Shown piece by piece: positions 46,201 through 58,380 of a stretch of DNA of 64,000 bases. The stretch spans positions 42,765,442 to 42,829,441 of the forward strand of contig NC_054082.1 of the NCBI RefSeq assembly GCF_017562075.2, given 5' to 3'. Each line of letters opens with the position of its first letter. The stretch's first letter is position 1. This stretch comes from Anopheles merus. Its lineage: Eukaryota; Arthropoda; Insecta; Diptera; Culicidae. A model generated the notes under the pieces. It was not told the DNA's origin and did not search any database. It saw nothing but the letters and a program-made list of their open reading frames with translations. The position numbers were made by a program, and so were the translations under genes.

Positions 46201-49200
46201 TAGCACTCTGTCAAGGGTAACGACCCGCACCCACGTCTAGCCTGGCTGTTGAAGTCTATTTTTACGTCTAAGCTGCATGGTTGGTTGGTATATTTGGGTG
46301 AAATAGACTTTTCGCTATAAACAAAGGCTGTACTTCATTCATCAATCTCAACCAGTCTAGCGGTCAGGACAAAGGTCGGCAAAATGAGTCATGTTAGTCG
46401 AGAGGTCAGTCAGTCTAGTCCACTATTTTCACGTGTACGTGCAATATTTACTCGTTCTAAAGTTTTGAATGCAACCTTTGGATAGAATACGCTAATAGCA
46501 AGCAAAGTATTCCGAAGAACCAAAGGAACGTGTAAAGTGTAGAGGTGTGGGTATCCAACATTGGTCTTGAAATATAATTTTCTATTTTTAACTGCGACGG
46601 CCTTCTTTCTTCGAGGAGGATCATTGCAAGAAATGTTGTGTTTCGCAGGTGCGTTTCGTTCGATTCGCTTGAGTTTGTCCTCTACATCAGTGCTCTCCAA
46701 TCTTTTTGGGATCACGGACCATATGGCTTTGAAAATACATTTGCTGTGGCCCAAATATTAAGGGCATATATTTTGTGCACTTACTTCAAAGATTTATTTT
46801 CAAAAATATGTTTAAATATACAATAAGATGTTAAAATGTAATCTTGATAGTGGGAAAAATGCACAATATTCTTTGCAATAAATAAGCTTTTCTATTTAAA
46901 AAATCTATCATTTCGCGGATCACTTCTTTTAACGCTACGGACCACAGGATGGAGACCCCTGCTCTACATTGTTGGCTGACCATCTTCGCTTAATTTTTGA
47001 AATTTCTCTTGGAATAAAGCTACGTTTAGCAAGAGTCGTTGCAAATCGTTTCGAGTATGGAAATAGATCTTGGCATCGATTTGAAAAATAGTATTAAAAG
47101 CACTGTGATTTATTTCTATTTTATCGAAAGCGAAACTGGGTTACTTTCTAAAAATAAAGTACTTCATTTATACTCGACTATCGATCACCTGCAGCCGATA
47201 CACTATAGAGTGAATTATGGCTTTCTTCGTCCGCTTGGTATTATCTTTGTGTCGAAGAATTCATTCCAATTCAGGTTACACTCCGACTGGCCCAGATTGT
47301 TACGCAAGGGTAGTGCGAAAAGGATCGGCTTGTGACGTGGGCTCGTCGAGCGTACGTGCTCCTCGGGTTGGCACGATGCGCGGTTTGTCTGGCGTGTGCT
47401 CTGGCGGCATTGGGTGCGTGCCGTGCATTATGCCGCCTCGAAAGCAACCACCGACCTCTGTGGGTGGTGCGGGAACGAGTCCGGCCGGTGCCGGATGGCA
47501 CGGTGAATGTGGCACCCCCAATGTGGCCACACGCACTGAACTCGACCTTCAAGGCAACAAACACAAATGCCGATCGTTCGACGAAGATTCACTGACCTTT
47601 AGTAGGAGGAGGAGGAGTGGTTTTAGGGTTTACTTAGTAAAGGCATCGATTCGAGTGTTGTGTGTTGGCAGTCTCATTAATGGCAGTATCATGTTTTTTT
47701 GCATTTGTTTTCCTTCCCGCACGAACGATCAGCTTCGAAGAATCAACTAGCAGCGAATCAGCTACACCTGCGCCAAAGACCCAACATTACACCAGCTGGC
47801 GTAGTTCAACGACTCCTCCAACCGGAGGCACCAGTACCGTCACCACAGTTAGTAGCGGCTGTAGTGGTAGCAGCGCTCCCGCCACAACCACAACAACCGG
47901 CAGCATCAACAGTGCGTTGGTGAGCGGGCAAAGAACAGGTGAAAACCGAATCCACCCGGAGGAAGATCAGCCAAACGGCAACAACGGAATGGGCACTGAA
48001 ACGATACTGCTGCCGAGTGGTGGAGCTGTTGGCGTTCATCAACAACAACAACGACGACAGCAACACAGTTCGGCAACCACCACCAACTCAGCACCACCAC
48101 AATCGTATCTTATCGATGAGGAGACTGCATTTGGCGACAAACTGAAGGGTAAGTTGAATTGAACTTTCTTTGCTGCCTATCTGTTTATGTTGTGATACAG
48201 TTTTACATTAGAAAAGTGTGACAAATTATGACTTTTAAAAATAAATTCATGTGAATGTAGCTTTTATCTCAATGATACAGTTCTTACAATCAAAGTAATA
48301 CGATGGAAATTAGCGCAGAAGCATAGATAACTTCGGAGTGAGAGAACTAATGATCTAAATGTGGAAAATTGTAGAATATTCATTTTTTAAATAATTTCTC
48401 TACCTTTTCTTGGTCATTTTTCTACTGCTTACATGCAATATCCCTCTACTATTAGTCTAATATCGCTCTACTATACCTTTCGTTTGCAATTCTGTTACGT
48501 TGTGTTGGTTTTGCATTATTCTTCTTGGTCAGTGTCGGTCTCGCCTTAATTTCCGTCTCACGCTCTGCCAAATTGCTGCTACTTTCGCTTTCGTTCGAGA
48601 TTCGTTTGAGTATTGTTTTTTTTGTGTCGGTGTGCAATTTTGGTTACTAAACTGCTGTCGATTAATCAGTCCGGTTGCGTGCTTTACGGTGGAAAACTAT
48701 CGGCCTTTGCTCATTGTTATTGCGCATAGCTTTTCTTATACTTTGCTTCGGGAGGTCTTGCTCAGCAGTAGGTCCTGTTATGCAACGTGAAATGGAATGT
48801 GGTGGCGATTGGCAAAAGGTGCTGTTGCTGTTCGATAACGTGTCTTTGCAGTGATCTCGTTGAAAGATGCAACAATTTGAGGGAAATTGCAAAAAAAATA
48901 CACGTACTTATTTTAGAGCAATACTGGATATTTTGGAAAATAGATATTGGATACATATTCAACTAATTTTAATTTGTTTATTTGTGCATTGGGCTATCCG
49001 GATATTATCTTTAATACCTGTCTGCTAGCTGTATAAGTAGGGGGGGAAATTCCCGCCAGCGGCTGTTATCTGATCAAGTAATCATCAAGCAAACATCAAC
49101 TAATCAAGATAACAAATTCGGATACATTGAGTTGCCTTTCGCTCCTACGGGAACTCAAGACGCAATGTTTTCAAACGACTGCCCCTCCCCCTCTTTCCCA

Positions 49201-52200
49201 CCCATTTCAAACCTCCCCAGCATCTTACGTGCGAACGGATGGTGTTGCAGCTGCTGCACGAAAGGTGATCACATTACTTCACGCGATCACGGCACGATCA
49301 CTTTTTCCGTCGGCCGGCCGATCGGCGTCGCCATGCAAAGTGGGCCACACTTCACACATGGGTCCACAGAGCGCAGCATCGCATTACGTGCGGCCGAGAT
49401 AGTAGGGGAAGGGTTGAAACTTATTACGAAATATGGTTACCACGCTGCTGCATCGGCCGGGCGGCGCTGCGGTGGTGCTGCACGGTAAGCTGCTTATGCG
49501 CGCCGCGGTCTGACCCATTGGCATAGCGTAGCGTTGGGACGTCAACCGGTAGAAAGCAAAAGCGTGGCAATGCTGCAAACCGCATCGTTTGCACCCCTGC
49601 ACCTACCCTAACAATGTGGCGTAACAGTTTGAGTCCTTGTACCTCAGTAGTTGCAGTTTGCAGCAAAGTCGCTTACGCTTGCTCGATCGTACCTCGCCGT
49701 ACTCTTGTCCCGCGCTCTTGTGTGTGTGTGTGTGTGAGGTGCGAAAGGTATGCTGCAGTGGTTTGGATTATCAGTGTATTATTCAATCGCTTTATGAGCT
49801 TTTTTGGCTTTTTAAATGCTCCTAATGCAAACATTCCTTTCCTTTAACGAGTACAATCTCGCATAACGAGCCCCATATTCTCCATGTTCGGGATACATTT
49901 TTTTAGAGCACATCTAAAATCAAGATCAGGATCGGTATACATTGAGCATTTCTTTACATTTGATTATCGCTCAGGCAAACGAGACGTTCGATACTAAGCA
50001 TCGTGTAATATAAATCTATTACCAGGATGTGTCGTATAATAGTGTGAGGCTAGAATGTGGGGTATATTTGCGAATGTGTCTTGTGAACTTTGCTGGATCT
50101 ACTTGCTCAAGAAGGCAAAAGTCCCTCCCTGTCATTGCTAATTGTGTCAGTTTTTTTTTGCAGAGACTTTGAGCCCATTGCCCTCATTTGCCTCTTTTAA
50201 TCGTTTGATTAATTCTAAAAATTAAAATCTAGCATTCTTCTTTGCTTGATTTGTGGCTTGATTGCTGTCAGTTGGAGGAGCATCGTACGACTGTGTTGTA
50301 GATATTATGCAAAGTAATGTATCGAAATCTTAAACACCTCATTCATGGTGAAGAATATAAACCACGAAAAATTAGCAATTAAATACCGAACAGCGCAACA
50401 ACAAACTCTTATTACACACAAACCAAAATAGATCGAACAGCAACGAATGCTTTTGGGAAATATTAAAGAAAATATTCATCGACAATCGACTACTTTTTAA
50501 ATAATTTGTAATTTTTAGCAGTATAGTGAACTAGTATAGTGAAATAGTGAACTATACATATTTCCCCCCCGATGATAATAATGGTATTTTTTCGTATTTG
50601 CCTTTTTTATCACCATATTAGCGAGGCAACCAATTATTTCACTTTTCATTCAAATTATATAGGGAAAATGCCTCCCATATAGCGAGTTTTTCGTATGACG
50701 AGTGAGTCACTGGAACGGATTAACCTTATAAGGGGTTCTCCTGTGTATTTTTTAGTTTGAGATGCTTGTTTTCTTCTTCAACTGTTTGACTATTTAGTTT
50801 TAGCACGCAACAATTAAAAAAACGAGTCTTCTGTTATTCTGAGCTTAAATTGTAGAAAATAAATTCTTAATAAGTGACGTGTTGATAAAAGGACTGTTGT
50901 AGAAGTTAAGATATTTTTCTTCATTCTTTTTCTAAAGAAGTAACATTTTAACCGTCGTCGGATGTTATGTTGCTTCAACACCCCTGCATATTGCTCTCGC
51001 ACACCAACGCATCGTGCAAAAATTCGTACGGACGGTAAAAACACACCAACTCACGCTTTTTGCACCCTCGGAATCACCACCCTATATCATGCAGTGGTGT
51101 GCGTGTACAGAACGCTCTCGTTAGGAAGGGGTAGCAGCAGCAGCAGCAGCAGCATACCCCCTCGACCGCAGACAGGCAACGGCAGCAGCAACAGCACAAT
51201 CATCCCACCCCTGTGTGCTGTGGTGTCCGTGAATGGAGGAGCTTCACAGGCGAAACAGTCAGTCAGTCAGTGAGTCTGTCGTCGTCGTGAAGCTTGTTTG
51301 TGCGCCCCGTTTGTCGTCGGTTGCTGGGAGCGCCGCACTGTACGTGCCGTGAAAAGGGAAAGGGAACACCGCTACGGCACAGAACAGCTTGGCCAATTCG
51401 TTGCGGGCCAGTTCGCGTTTGCCCGTTGCTGTGTTTCGGTTGTGTGTGGTGCGTGCCGTTGTTCGCGTTCGGCTCACCTTCCTCTACCTCTGCTAGCAGT
51501 AGGCGTATACGAGAGCGACCTTTTCAACCTTCTCGCTGGGGCTCGAGGGCTGTGCAAAGCGTTTTTAATACAGTGGTAAGGATGCCTGGTGATTAGTGCA
51601 AATAAATGAGTTTTTAGAAGTTTGCTAAAGGTGAAAATAGATATCGTTGCTATGTGTATGTGCTTCACTGAAATGGGTTGCAAAGGTGATTTGTGTGTGT
51701 GTGTGAAAAAGAACAGTGGAAAAAATCTACCCCTATTGCTGCTATTGGTATTGGTGCAGCAGCAGCAGTAAGGGCTACCCAGCGTGTGTGTATGTATGTG
51801 TGGTGCATTCCGGCAGATGACAGAACGTGTGCGTACGCTTCTGCGCAGTGTGCGCACGGCTCGTGGAAGAAGCTCTGGCACACGGTTGTAAGAAGAAGGA
51901 AACAAAAAGTTGGAATTATTGTACGCGCTATTGTGAAGTTTGATTCATTCAAGGGTCGCTGTTTGTTTACAAACAGCAGTATAGGGTTGTTTGTTTGTTT
52001 GTGACTGAAGGGTAGTCGCAAAACGTTTCCATTTTGTGAAGTGAATATTTGGAAAAAATATAACCCATTTAATTGTTCAACTCAAGAGTTGTCTGGGCAT
52101 AGAAGAAGCGGATTGAAGATTTAGGAAATCAGAACTTTTAGTTTTTTTAAAACTCAATACTGAAACAAACATTTACAAACCAATTGTATGCCACACACTT

Positions 52201-55200
52201 ACTTATACAGTTAGATTTTCGCTCTGCTGTTCCCTGCTTCACACTGACGGCGGGTAATATTTAGCACGCCACTACACAAAACACACCGAAAAAATAAAAC
52301 AAAAGCCCTTCAATGTTAGCACACACACACACACGCTCGCATACGCACGCACGTCCTTTCTTCAGCATAAACCAGCCCGATGAAGGCAACAAAACGTTGC
52401 CTCAATTAGTGTGAATCCGTGCTAATAATTATCACCCCATCCCCCTTTACCTCCCGGGGCTCTTCTCGTGTGCACCACAAACGAATAAACCCCGGAACCG
52501 GCATAATAATCAACATCCCCTCAGTTTTCCATTGTGCGCCGCTCACCGCCCTTTTCTTTGTAGCGTGGGGAAGCAGGTGGAAGCATCAGAAACGGAAGTA
52601 AAGCCCGCCGGATCCGCTAGACCGCTCCACACAGGGAGGCCCCTTAATGCCGGCTCGCCCTCATTGTAGTCACACGAATCGTCGGGCTGTGCGAATTGCC
52701 GATCTGGAAGCGAGCGGCATTTTATATATATCGCGTGTTACAGCGGTGCAACGACCATCCGGAAGCAGTGCAGCATCGAATGCTCGCCGAAAGCAGAGCG
52801 TGAACGAATCAATAATGCATGTGTTTTGTGTGTGTGTGTCTGTGTGTGGGCCGGAGAAACACGTTTACCGAAAAGGGCGCGATCCATGTGGTGACACTTT
52901 TGTGCGCATATTATTAAAATACATATACGTTTATCGAACACGAATATCTTTACACTGGACAGCGAAGAACGATACGGTGCAACATTAGTGAACTATTACA
53001 AAACAAACCCAAAAAACGCAAAAAATGCACACAACAGTCGCTGCAAGCTGGGCGCTAGTGATTACAGCATCGCCAACTACTAACGGCCACCATCATCATC
53101 GTCTGAAATGTGAACGAGAAACAGGTGGATGGAAAATGGGCCTACTTGCTACTTGGCCATGCTTTTGCCTAGAGGAGTCTGCGCGCCCATTTACCTGTCT
53201 CCATGTGTCTATGTATGTGTATGTGTGTGTATTTGTTTATGCGCATGTGACAACCGAAACCGGTGTTTGGAAGATGTGAAAATGAAAAAAAAATGGAATC
53301 CGCAGCGTAGATTGCCTCGCTGGAATGCTGTCAATGCTGTTCCGCTGCCCACAGCTGGAATGTTAGGCATGTCGAGTAAAAGGAAAAGTTTGTCCCAAGT
53401 TTGCCTCAAAGTTTGAAGCGTTCTTTAATGTTTCCAATGTGTACCTTCAAATGATTGATGATAAAGGAAAGCTTTTGCGCTTGAACCGTGCAAAAAAACA
53501 AAATCGGTTAAATTTGAAGAGACATTTATGTGTTGCTTTAATTTACTGAAACAGTTGTGGTGTGTCGGTCGTGCTCTTTTCATCAACTCTCGTGCTTCAC
53601 TCCGCTGTGACTGTTTTAAAATTCTCCATGCATCATCCCCTGCGCCATGCCCTTTTGGAATACAAAGTGTAGTGTGTGCCATGCCACGCGGGGTTAATTT
53701 ACGAGCTTGCGAAGAATCGATGGCTTTTCGCTTGCACCAATCGTCGCCGATCATCTCCGCACTTTCTCCCCCCCCCCCCCCCCTTCTCCTCGTCCGGCAG
53801 CGAAGCTACGAAAAGGAAATCGAAAGTGTTTTAAGGTCAAGCCCGCGCGGTTAGATAATGGATTTTTTGGGTTACACCGTCCATTCACATTTGCCAGCCC
53901 ACAGCAAGCGTTGTTGGCCGACTTTAGCGCGTTATTTTTTCCTTCTCTGTTCATTTACCTCTGTGGCTGATCAACCCTCAATCGTGTGGATCTCTTTGTG
54001 GCATGGGAGCTAAAGATGTAACCGGTGCGGTGAGTAGCGCCACCGAGATGAGATCAGAAGCCGTAATAGTAGCGCGATAGAGCCCACCCAACACAACAGC
54101 AACAACAACCACAACACACACAAAAAATGCGCCAACATTTTGGTGTGGAACGTAATGGTTGGAAAGTTGGTGGTTCGGTCCCAGTGACCGCATTTCATCG
54201 CTAATTGGTCATTTTCCTTCCTTTCGCACGCCGTTCGTACGGGGTGGCACAGTAGTCGATGCAGTCCTCCTGCCCAGGAAAGTTCACTTTCGGCTGCACT
54301 CCACACTCACACACACACACAGAGCCATAAAACACACTGGATTATGGAGGCGCCAATACGCCGCCACCCACGACTGGCGTAATGATGAAGCGGGAAAAAC
54401 GGTTCGCGTTCCGATAGAGCGCTACCAACGCAACCACCGCAATTGCACAATCTGTAGGCATCGCGTAATGAACGGGACCTAACAACGGTCGGGGCCGCAT
54501 GGTGGGCACGATGGGCTTTGGGCTACATAAGAAAAGGAGTTTTTTTGCGTTATCTTGGCCAGGGGAATTTAAATGCTAGCTTAGTCTATTGCACCATTCG
54601 AAGGAAGATTGAACGATGAATGCAAAGTGCGATTTGCTGCCGAACATCGCTTCCATGACAACGGTGAACGGCAAACAATACCAGTCAAGGCCAACGCTGT
54701 GAAGAAAGCACGCACACGCTCTTATACGCGCAAAAACACATGGCAACACGTGGCAGTTGGTTGGTGGTTATGCAAACGAAACCAACCAACTTCAAGCACG
54801 TCCACTCCTCGGAAAAGGAGTGGCCTTCGGTACATGAAGGTTTTACCCGGCTAGATGTGTCATGGTCAGTGTCCCCATGACCAGCACTACATGTGGTTAA
54901 TTAAAACTCCAATTGAATCTTAATTAAAGTCGACAAAACTATTAACAAAATGCCTCAACACCGTGTGCAACTCCAATAAAACTTACATTTATTTTTGTGC
55001 TATTCACATAGGTTTGCCGCCTCACCCAGACACGTACGGAGATTCGCAGCAGCAGCTGCAGCAACCGGTTGGCAGCAACGGTGCCGGTGTAAAGTTCCCA
55101 CCCGTGGTCGGAATTTATCGTCCACCGGCGGCAAGGCGCGCACTGAAGCTAGCGGAAAACGTGGTCCACCAACTCGCACCGCCGGCAGCCTGCGAGCATC

Positions 55201-57473
55201 CGAACGATTACGGTCATTTGCGGCCTTCCGCACAGCATCATCCGCATCCACCGGCTCACCATCAGCAGGCATTGCAGCTTTTGCTGCAGACCACTACCAC
55301 CGACTGCACTGTGCCGGATAGAGTATTAAGAAGCACACCAGATTCCCGAGAAGGCCATCTGCCCGAAAAGGAAACAGCGGGAGCGGACGAAAAAACTAGC
55401 ACCAGCCGTGGGCAGGAATCGCTATCGCGCGTACCGGACGCTGGTCGGGGGATAGGAAGTGACAGTGCCGGAAGTAGCAGCGCCATCGCAGCTACCTCGC
55501 CAACTGCAAGGTAAGTTATGGTGAGCCTTGTAGATTCATCCGGTGCGGGATGGAATTTGCTCGCAATAGCGCATTTTTTTCTTGTGTTTAGTTTTAATTG
55601 ACCGAATCTTTTCATCCCCCGTTTTAGGACCAACCGTCCCCATCGTGAGCGACGTCCGGACCGTGCCGTCTACGTTCCCCGTGCGCGTCGTAGCTTAACG
55701 ACGCCTCCGGTAGTTGCCGCAGCATCCCATCCGCAGTCGTCCGTTCCACCAGACGCGACCGATGGCGGCAACGCTGACAAAGTAAACCCATCCCCAGCCA
55801 AAGCATTGTTGCGCACGCCATCCAGTCGCGCTCAGCTGCCCGAAACTGGTGCCTCGTGTGAGACGGCGAGCGCCGCCACTGCCTTGCCACCACCTGCAAC
55901 AGCGTCTTCCAAGGATCCGGAAGGATTGAGAGCGGCGGACAAGGGTAGAACGAAATCTTCGGTACTGCCAAGCGGCGCTACTGACGCACCGCCCTACTGT
56001 GATACTGTGATAGACGTTCCGTCGGACGGTTCCGAATCCGTAGGAGCGGTTTCATTGGATTCGTTTAAAAAACGAAGCCATAGCTTAGAAGTGCAGCAGC
56101 AGCAATCGGAACAAAAGCCAGCACGCCCAGTGCTACTGGAACAGAACGCCCCACCGTGCCCGGAAGAGCCGGAGACTCGCTTGGAACGTAGCCCTACCGA
56201 AACGGCCGCAACGATGCAGCGCAACAATCAACGCAATCGTAATGTGCGCAATGGGACGATGGCACCGGCACCCTTGCCCGCCAGCCTGCTGATCGCCACC
56301 GATCCGAACGAGGCGACCGAAAAGATCGATCGCGATGAGAAGGAACTGCGGCGGGCGTCGCAGGAAATCAATCGCAGCAATCGGCGCATCATGAAGCAGA
56401 CGTTTAATTCGGACGTGCTGGAAATTGGCGAACCTACGCCGGTACCCACGGCAGTGCAGAAGCCGGCAAAGGCGAAACGCACCGTTGCTGCTGCCGCCCC
56501 GGTGGCCGAGGGCGAAGGGCAGAAACCGACCAAGACTGGAGTGGGAAAGCTGGCCAAGGATGCCTCGGTACCGAACGGTACGAGCGCGCCTAAGGGCGGC
56601 AGTGTAGCATCGACCGAGGAGGAAGAGGAGGACGATTGGGAATCGATGTACGACGACAATGGTGACTGTTTAAATCCGAAAATGCTCGAAGAGCTCACGA
56701 CGGCTGTCGGGAAAGTGTCGATCGAGACGCCTCAGTCGGACTATAAGGTAAGCTGAGCGCGGTAAAATGCTCTACCGCACGCGTGTATTGACCATTTTTC
56801 GCTTTCATTTCTGTACTTGCCACAGTCGTACGAAACCAAGCAGGCTATGCTGAACGAGGAAGAGTTTCCGCACGTGCTGGAGGTGTCCAGCTTTCCGGCC
56901 GAGTTTAAGACCCAAGATTTGATGATGATGTTCTCGCAGTACAAGGAATCGGGTTTCGACATCAAATGGGTGGACGATACGCACGCGTTGGCTGTGTTTA
57001 GCAGCTCCAGAATTGGTAAGCCTTGAGGGGAATGGTGAACGGCTACGATTGACTTCGTGTTACACGATAAAATGATGTGTTCTTGCTCTCTTTTTTTTTT
57101 TTAAACAGCTGCCGAAGTACTCACCACTGGCCTTTCGTTCGCACGCGTGAAACCGCTGGGCGAAGCGACGGCCGAATCACGCTCGAAGGCACGCAAATGT
57201 GCCAGCTCGCTTCAACCGTACCGCCAGCGTCCGGAAACGTGTGCCGCCATGGCACGCCGCATGGTATCGTCGGCGCTCGGCGTGAAGCTAAAAACCGCCC
57301 CGGAGGAACGTGAAAACGAACGACGTGTCCTGCGTGAAGCCAAAGGTAGGGTAGGAAGGCGCACTATACGCTCTGTCCGTGTGTTTTACCCTTTATTTCT
57401 TTATTTCTCCCTTTTCGGAACAGAACGGAAACGACTTGCAGCAAAGCAACGAGATGAAATTTGGGACAGCTAG
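43108..57473 (+). CDS. R3H and coiled-coil protein of the R3HCC1/R3HCC1L family
   Basis: Eight exons were rebuilt: A 43108-43205, B 45901-46083, C 47733-48148, D 55012-55510, E 55628-56747, F 56826-57015, G 57109-57345, H 57424-57473. All junctions are GT-AG with matching phases and sum to 2793 nt, giving 930 residues and a stop. The R3H domain is VLIFPPFSSYRRFLVHR and TERRTVVCF on exons A-B. Exon E has RPDRAVYVPRARR and the acidic WESMYDDNGDCLNP. Exons F-G have FPHVLEVSSFPAEFKTQDL and GFDIKWVDDTHALAVFSS, the RRM-like fold of the family. Exons G-H end RPETCAAMARRMVSSALGVK and RKRLAAKQRDEIW. The R3H domain suggests binding of single-stranded nucleic acid; the cellular role is not known from sequence. 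The start codon was not found: the frame of exon A meets TAA at 43105. Confidence 0.9.
43206..45900 (+). other. R3HCC1-like intron 1
   Basis: GT at 43206 and a CT-rich tract before AG at 45899-45900. A SINE lies at 43708-43912. Nothing else is recognised. Confidence 0.8.
43708..43912 (+). mobile_element. tRNA-derived SINE, SINE200-like, copy 2, in intron 1
   Basis: The same body as 40221-40436, with A-box-like TGGTACAGTCGTCAACTCG, B-box-like CGTTCAAGCTC and an AAGAAGAAGAAG tail. It is flanked by GTAATTTATGGAT and GTAATTAATGAAT, a target duplication with two mismatches. Confidence 0.88.
45901..46083 (+). CDS. R3HCC1-like exon B, R3H domain
   Basis: Encodes most of the R3H domain (SYRRFLVHRV, with the R-x3-H signature at RRFLVH, then FSIGIGTERRTVVCFRHQLL). 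Phase 2 in and 2 out; donor GTGAGT. Confidence 0.92.
46084..47732 (+). other. R3HCC1-like intron 2
   Basis: It carries a hAT-type MITE (46688-46961). The left border of the duplicated block (47053) lies here. Confidence 0.8.
46688..46961. mobile_element. hAT-type MITE with 8-bp target duplication
   Basis: Left end CAGTGCTCTCCAATC, right end the complement of CAGGGGTCTCCATCC, with GGATCACGGACCA and GGTCCGTAGCG further in. CTCTACAT stands directly outside both ends (46680-46687 and 46962-46969), the 8-bp duplication expected of hAT insertions. At 274 bp it has no coding frame. Confidence 0.9.
47733..48148 (+). CDS. R3HCC1-like exon C
   Basis: Low-complexity Ser/Thr/Gln-rich linker between the R3H domain and the rest of the protein. 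Phase 2 in and 1 out: the last G joins GT of exon D to make a glycine codon. Acceptor GATCAG, donor GTAAGT. Confidence 0.88.
48149..55011 (+). other. R3HCC1-like intron 3
   Basis: 6.9 kb, the largest intron. It holds a GT-rich microsatellite near 49717, an AC run near 52320 and a run of about 17 C near 53770. The candidate alternative first exon lies at 51256-51575. No other coding sequence is supported; open frames of up to 143 codons here lack conservation signs. Confidence 0.75.
51256..51575 (+). promoter_or_regulatory. Candidate internal promoter and untranslated first exon
   Basis: CAGTCAGTCAGTCAGTGAGT (51258 on) is a run of arthropod initiator-like TCAGT. The following 300 bases are GC-rich and leader-like and end at CAGTG before GTAAGG (51576). 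It could start a transcript that skips the R3H exons. No transcript evidence is available. Confidence 0.3.
55012..55510 (+). CDS. R3HCC1-like exon D
   Basis: GLPPHPDTYGDSQQQLQQ, then a Pro/His/Gln-rich and then an acidic-polar region. Phase 1 in and 2 out; donor GTAAGT. Confidence 0.88.
55628..56747 (+). CDS. R3HCC1-like exon E
   Basis: The largest exon, 373 codons. It starts with the family motif RPDRAVYVPRARR. A charged helical stretch follows (TEKIDRDEKELRRASQEINR, likely coiled coil). It ends with EEEEDDWESMYDDNGDCLNP. Phase 2 in and 0 out. Confidence 0.93.
56826..57015 (+). CDS. R3HCC1-like exon F
   Basis: Start of the RRM-like region, with FPHVLEVSSFPAEFKTQDL and GFDIKWVDDTHALAVFSS, the best-conserved part of the family. 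Phase 0 in and 1 out. Confidence 0.95.
57109..57345 (+). CDS. R3HCC1-like exon G
   Basis: Completes the RRM-like region (AAEVLTTGLSFARVKPLGEA) and adds RPETCAAMARRMVSSALGVK. The acceptor follows a long T run. Phase 1 in and 1 out. Confidence 0.93.
57424..57473 (+). CDS. R3HCC1-like exon H, terminal
   Basis: RKRLAAKQRDEIW and the TAG stop, matching the C-terminal end of the vertebrate family members. Confidence 0.92.
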
Positions 57474-58380
57474 TGGTCGCAATGTAGCGACCTAGCCTTC
57501 ACCCCTGCCGGACCTTCGCCAACGGGTTGAACCTATCATTTGTCACGTCTGTGCTGCCACGGTTGCCATACCTTGATATGGAAAGCAGAATTGTGTAGTT
57601 TTGTTGGCGAGAAATGAGAATCGCGATCTCATTTGGACTGTTTCTTACTTTAGTGTACTTGGAACGAGATTTGCACACTGGGACTGTGTTACCGATTACT
57701 GTGACATTTAAAAGTGGCCAACTGTACGGGTAGAACATGTTCCCCCGGGTGTACTAGTATGTGTGTAGCGGTGCGTACATGGCGAGCGACAGTAATGGCA
57801 TGATTGTGTATGCATTTTTTATTTTATTTTATTCGATTACATATGATATGAGTGATATAAAGTGGTGGACTAGTAGGATGGGTACAATCATGGTAATAGG
57901 ACCACAGCAAAATGATACCGTAGTACAAGTGATGATAACTCCAACGGGATGCAAGCGGGAGATTTCAGCATGTATGCATGTCGGCAATTCGTTTGCAGAA
58001 GTATTACAATGTTTGGTTCACCGGCCGGTACAGCAATTATGCATTAGAAGAAGGAATGAGAGAATTTAATTTGTACAGTCGTATATATTGCGAGGGAGGG
58101 CAAATCAAGTTGACAACGCACGTTTGGAGCAGGTTGATTGAAACAAGATTGCAAAAACATATTATGAACTACTGTCTACAATAGCAGTAGCAGCTAGCTG
58201 ATCACGTATGTTTGCGATCGTGCACTCATAAAACAAACTCCGTATATACAAGCTGTGTAATGTGTGCGGCGTGGCAAATTTTACCAGCTCGCTCATAATG
58301 AACGTTTATATCTCTTATTTACAAAGCATCTATAATCGAGAGAAATGATCCTAATAAAGAATCTATTTGAGATGTTTAAA
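57474..58380 (+). other. R3HCC1-like 3' UTR
   Basis: No coding sequence. The AT-rich tail ends after the polyadenylation signal at 58353. Confidence 0.65.
58353..58358 (+). terminator. Polyadenylation signal AATAAA
   Basis: Canonical hexamer 880 bases after the stop codon, followed within 40 bases by GT/T-rich sequence (TTTGAGATGTTTAAATG, then GATCGTGATC). Confidence 0.6.

Larger units (their letters stand above)
47053..52288 (+). repeat. Second copy of the 5.2-kb duplicated block
   Basis: Partner of 1-5255. The left limit is set by the window start, so the match probably extends further. This copy is continuous with exons A-B upstream and D-H downstream, so it is the one belonging to the rebuilt gene. 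Confidence 0.93.

Noticed and set aside
55994..56698. Minus-strand frames opposite exon E
   Set aside because: Antisense shadows; exon E is supported by family motifs and phase.
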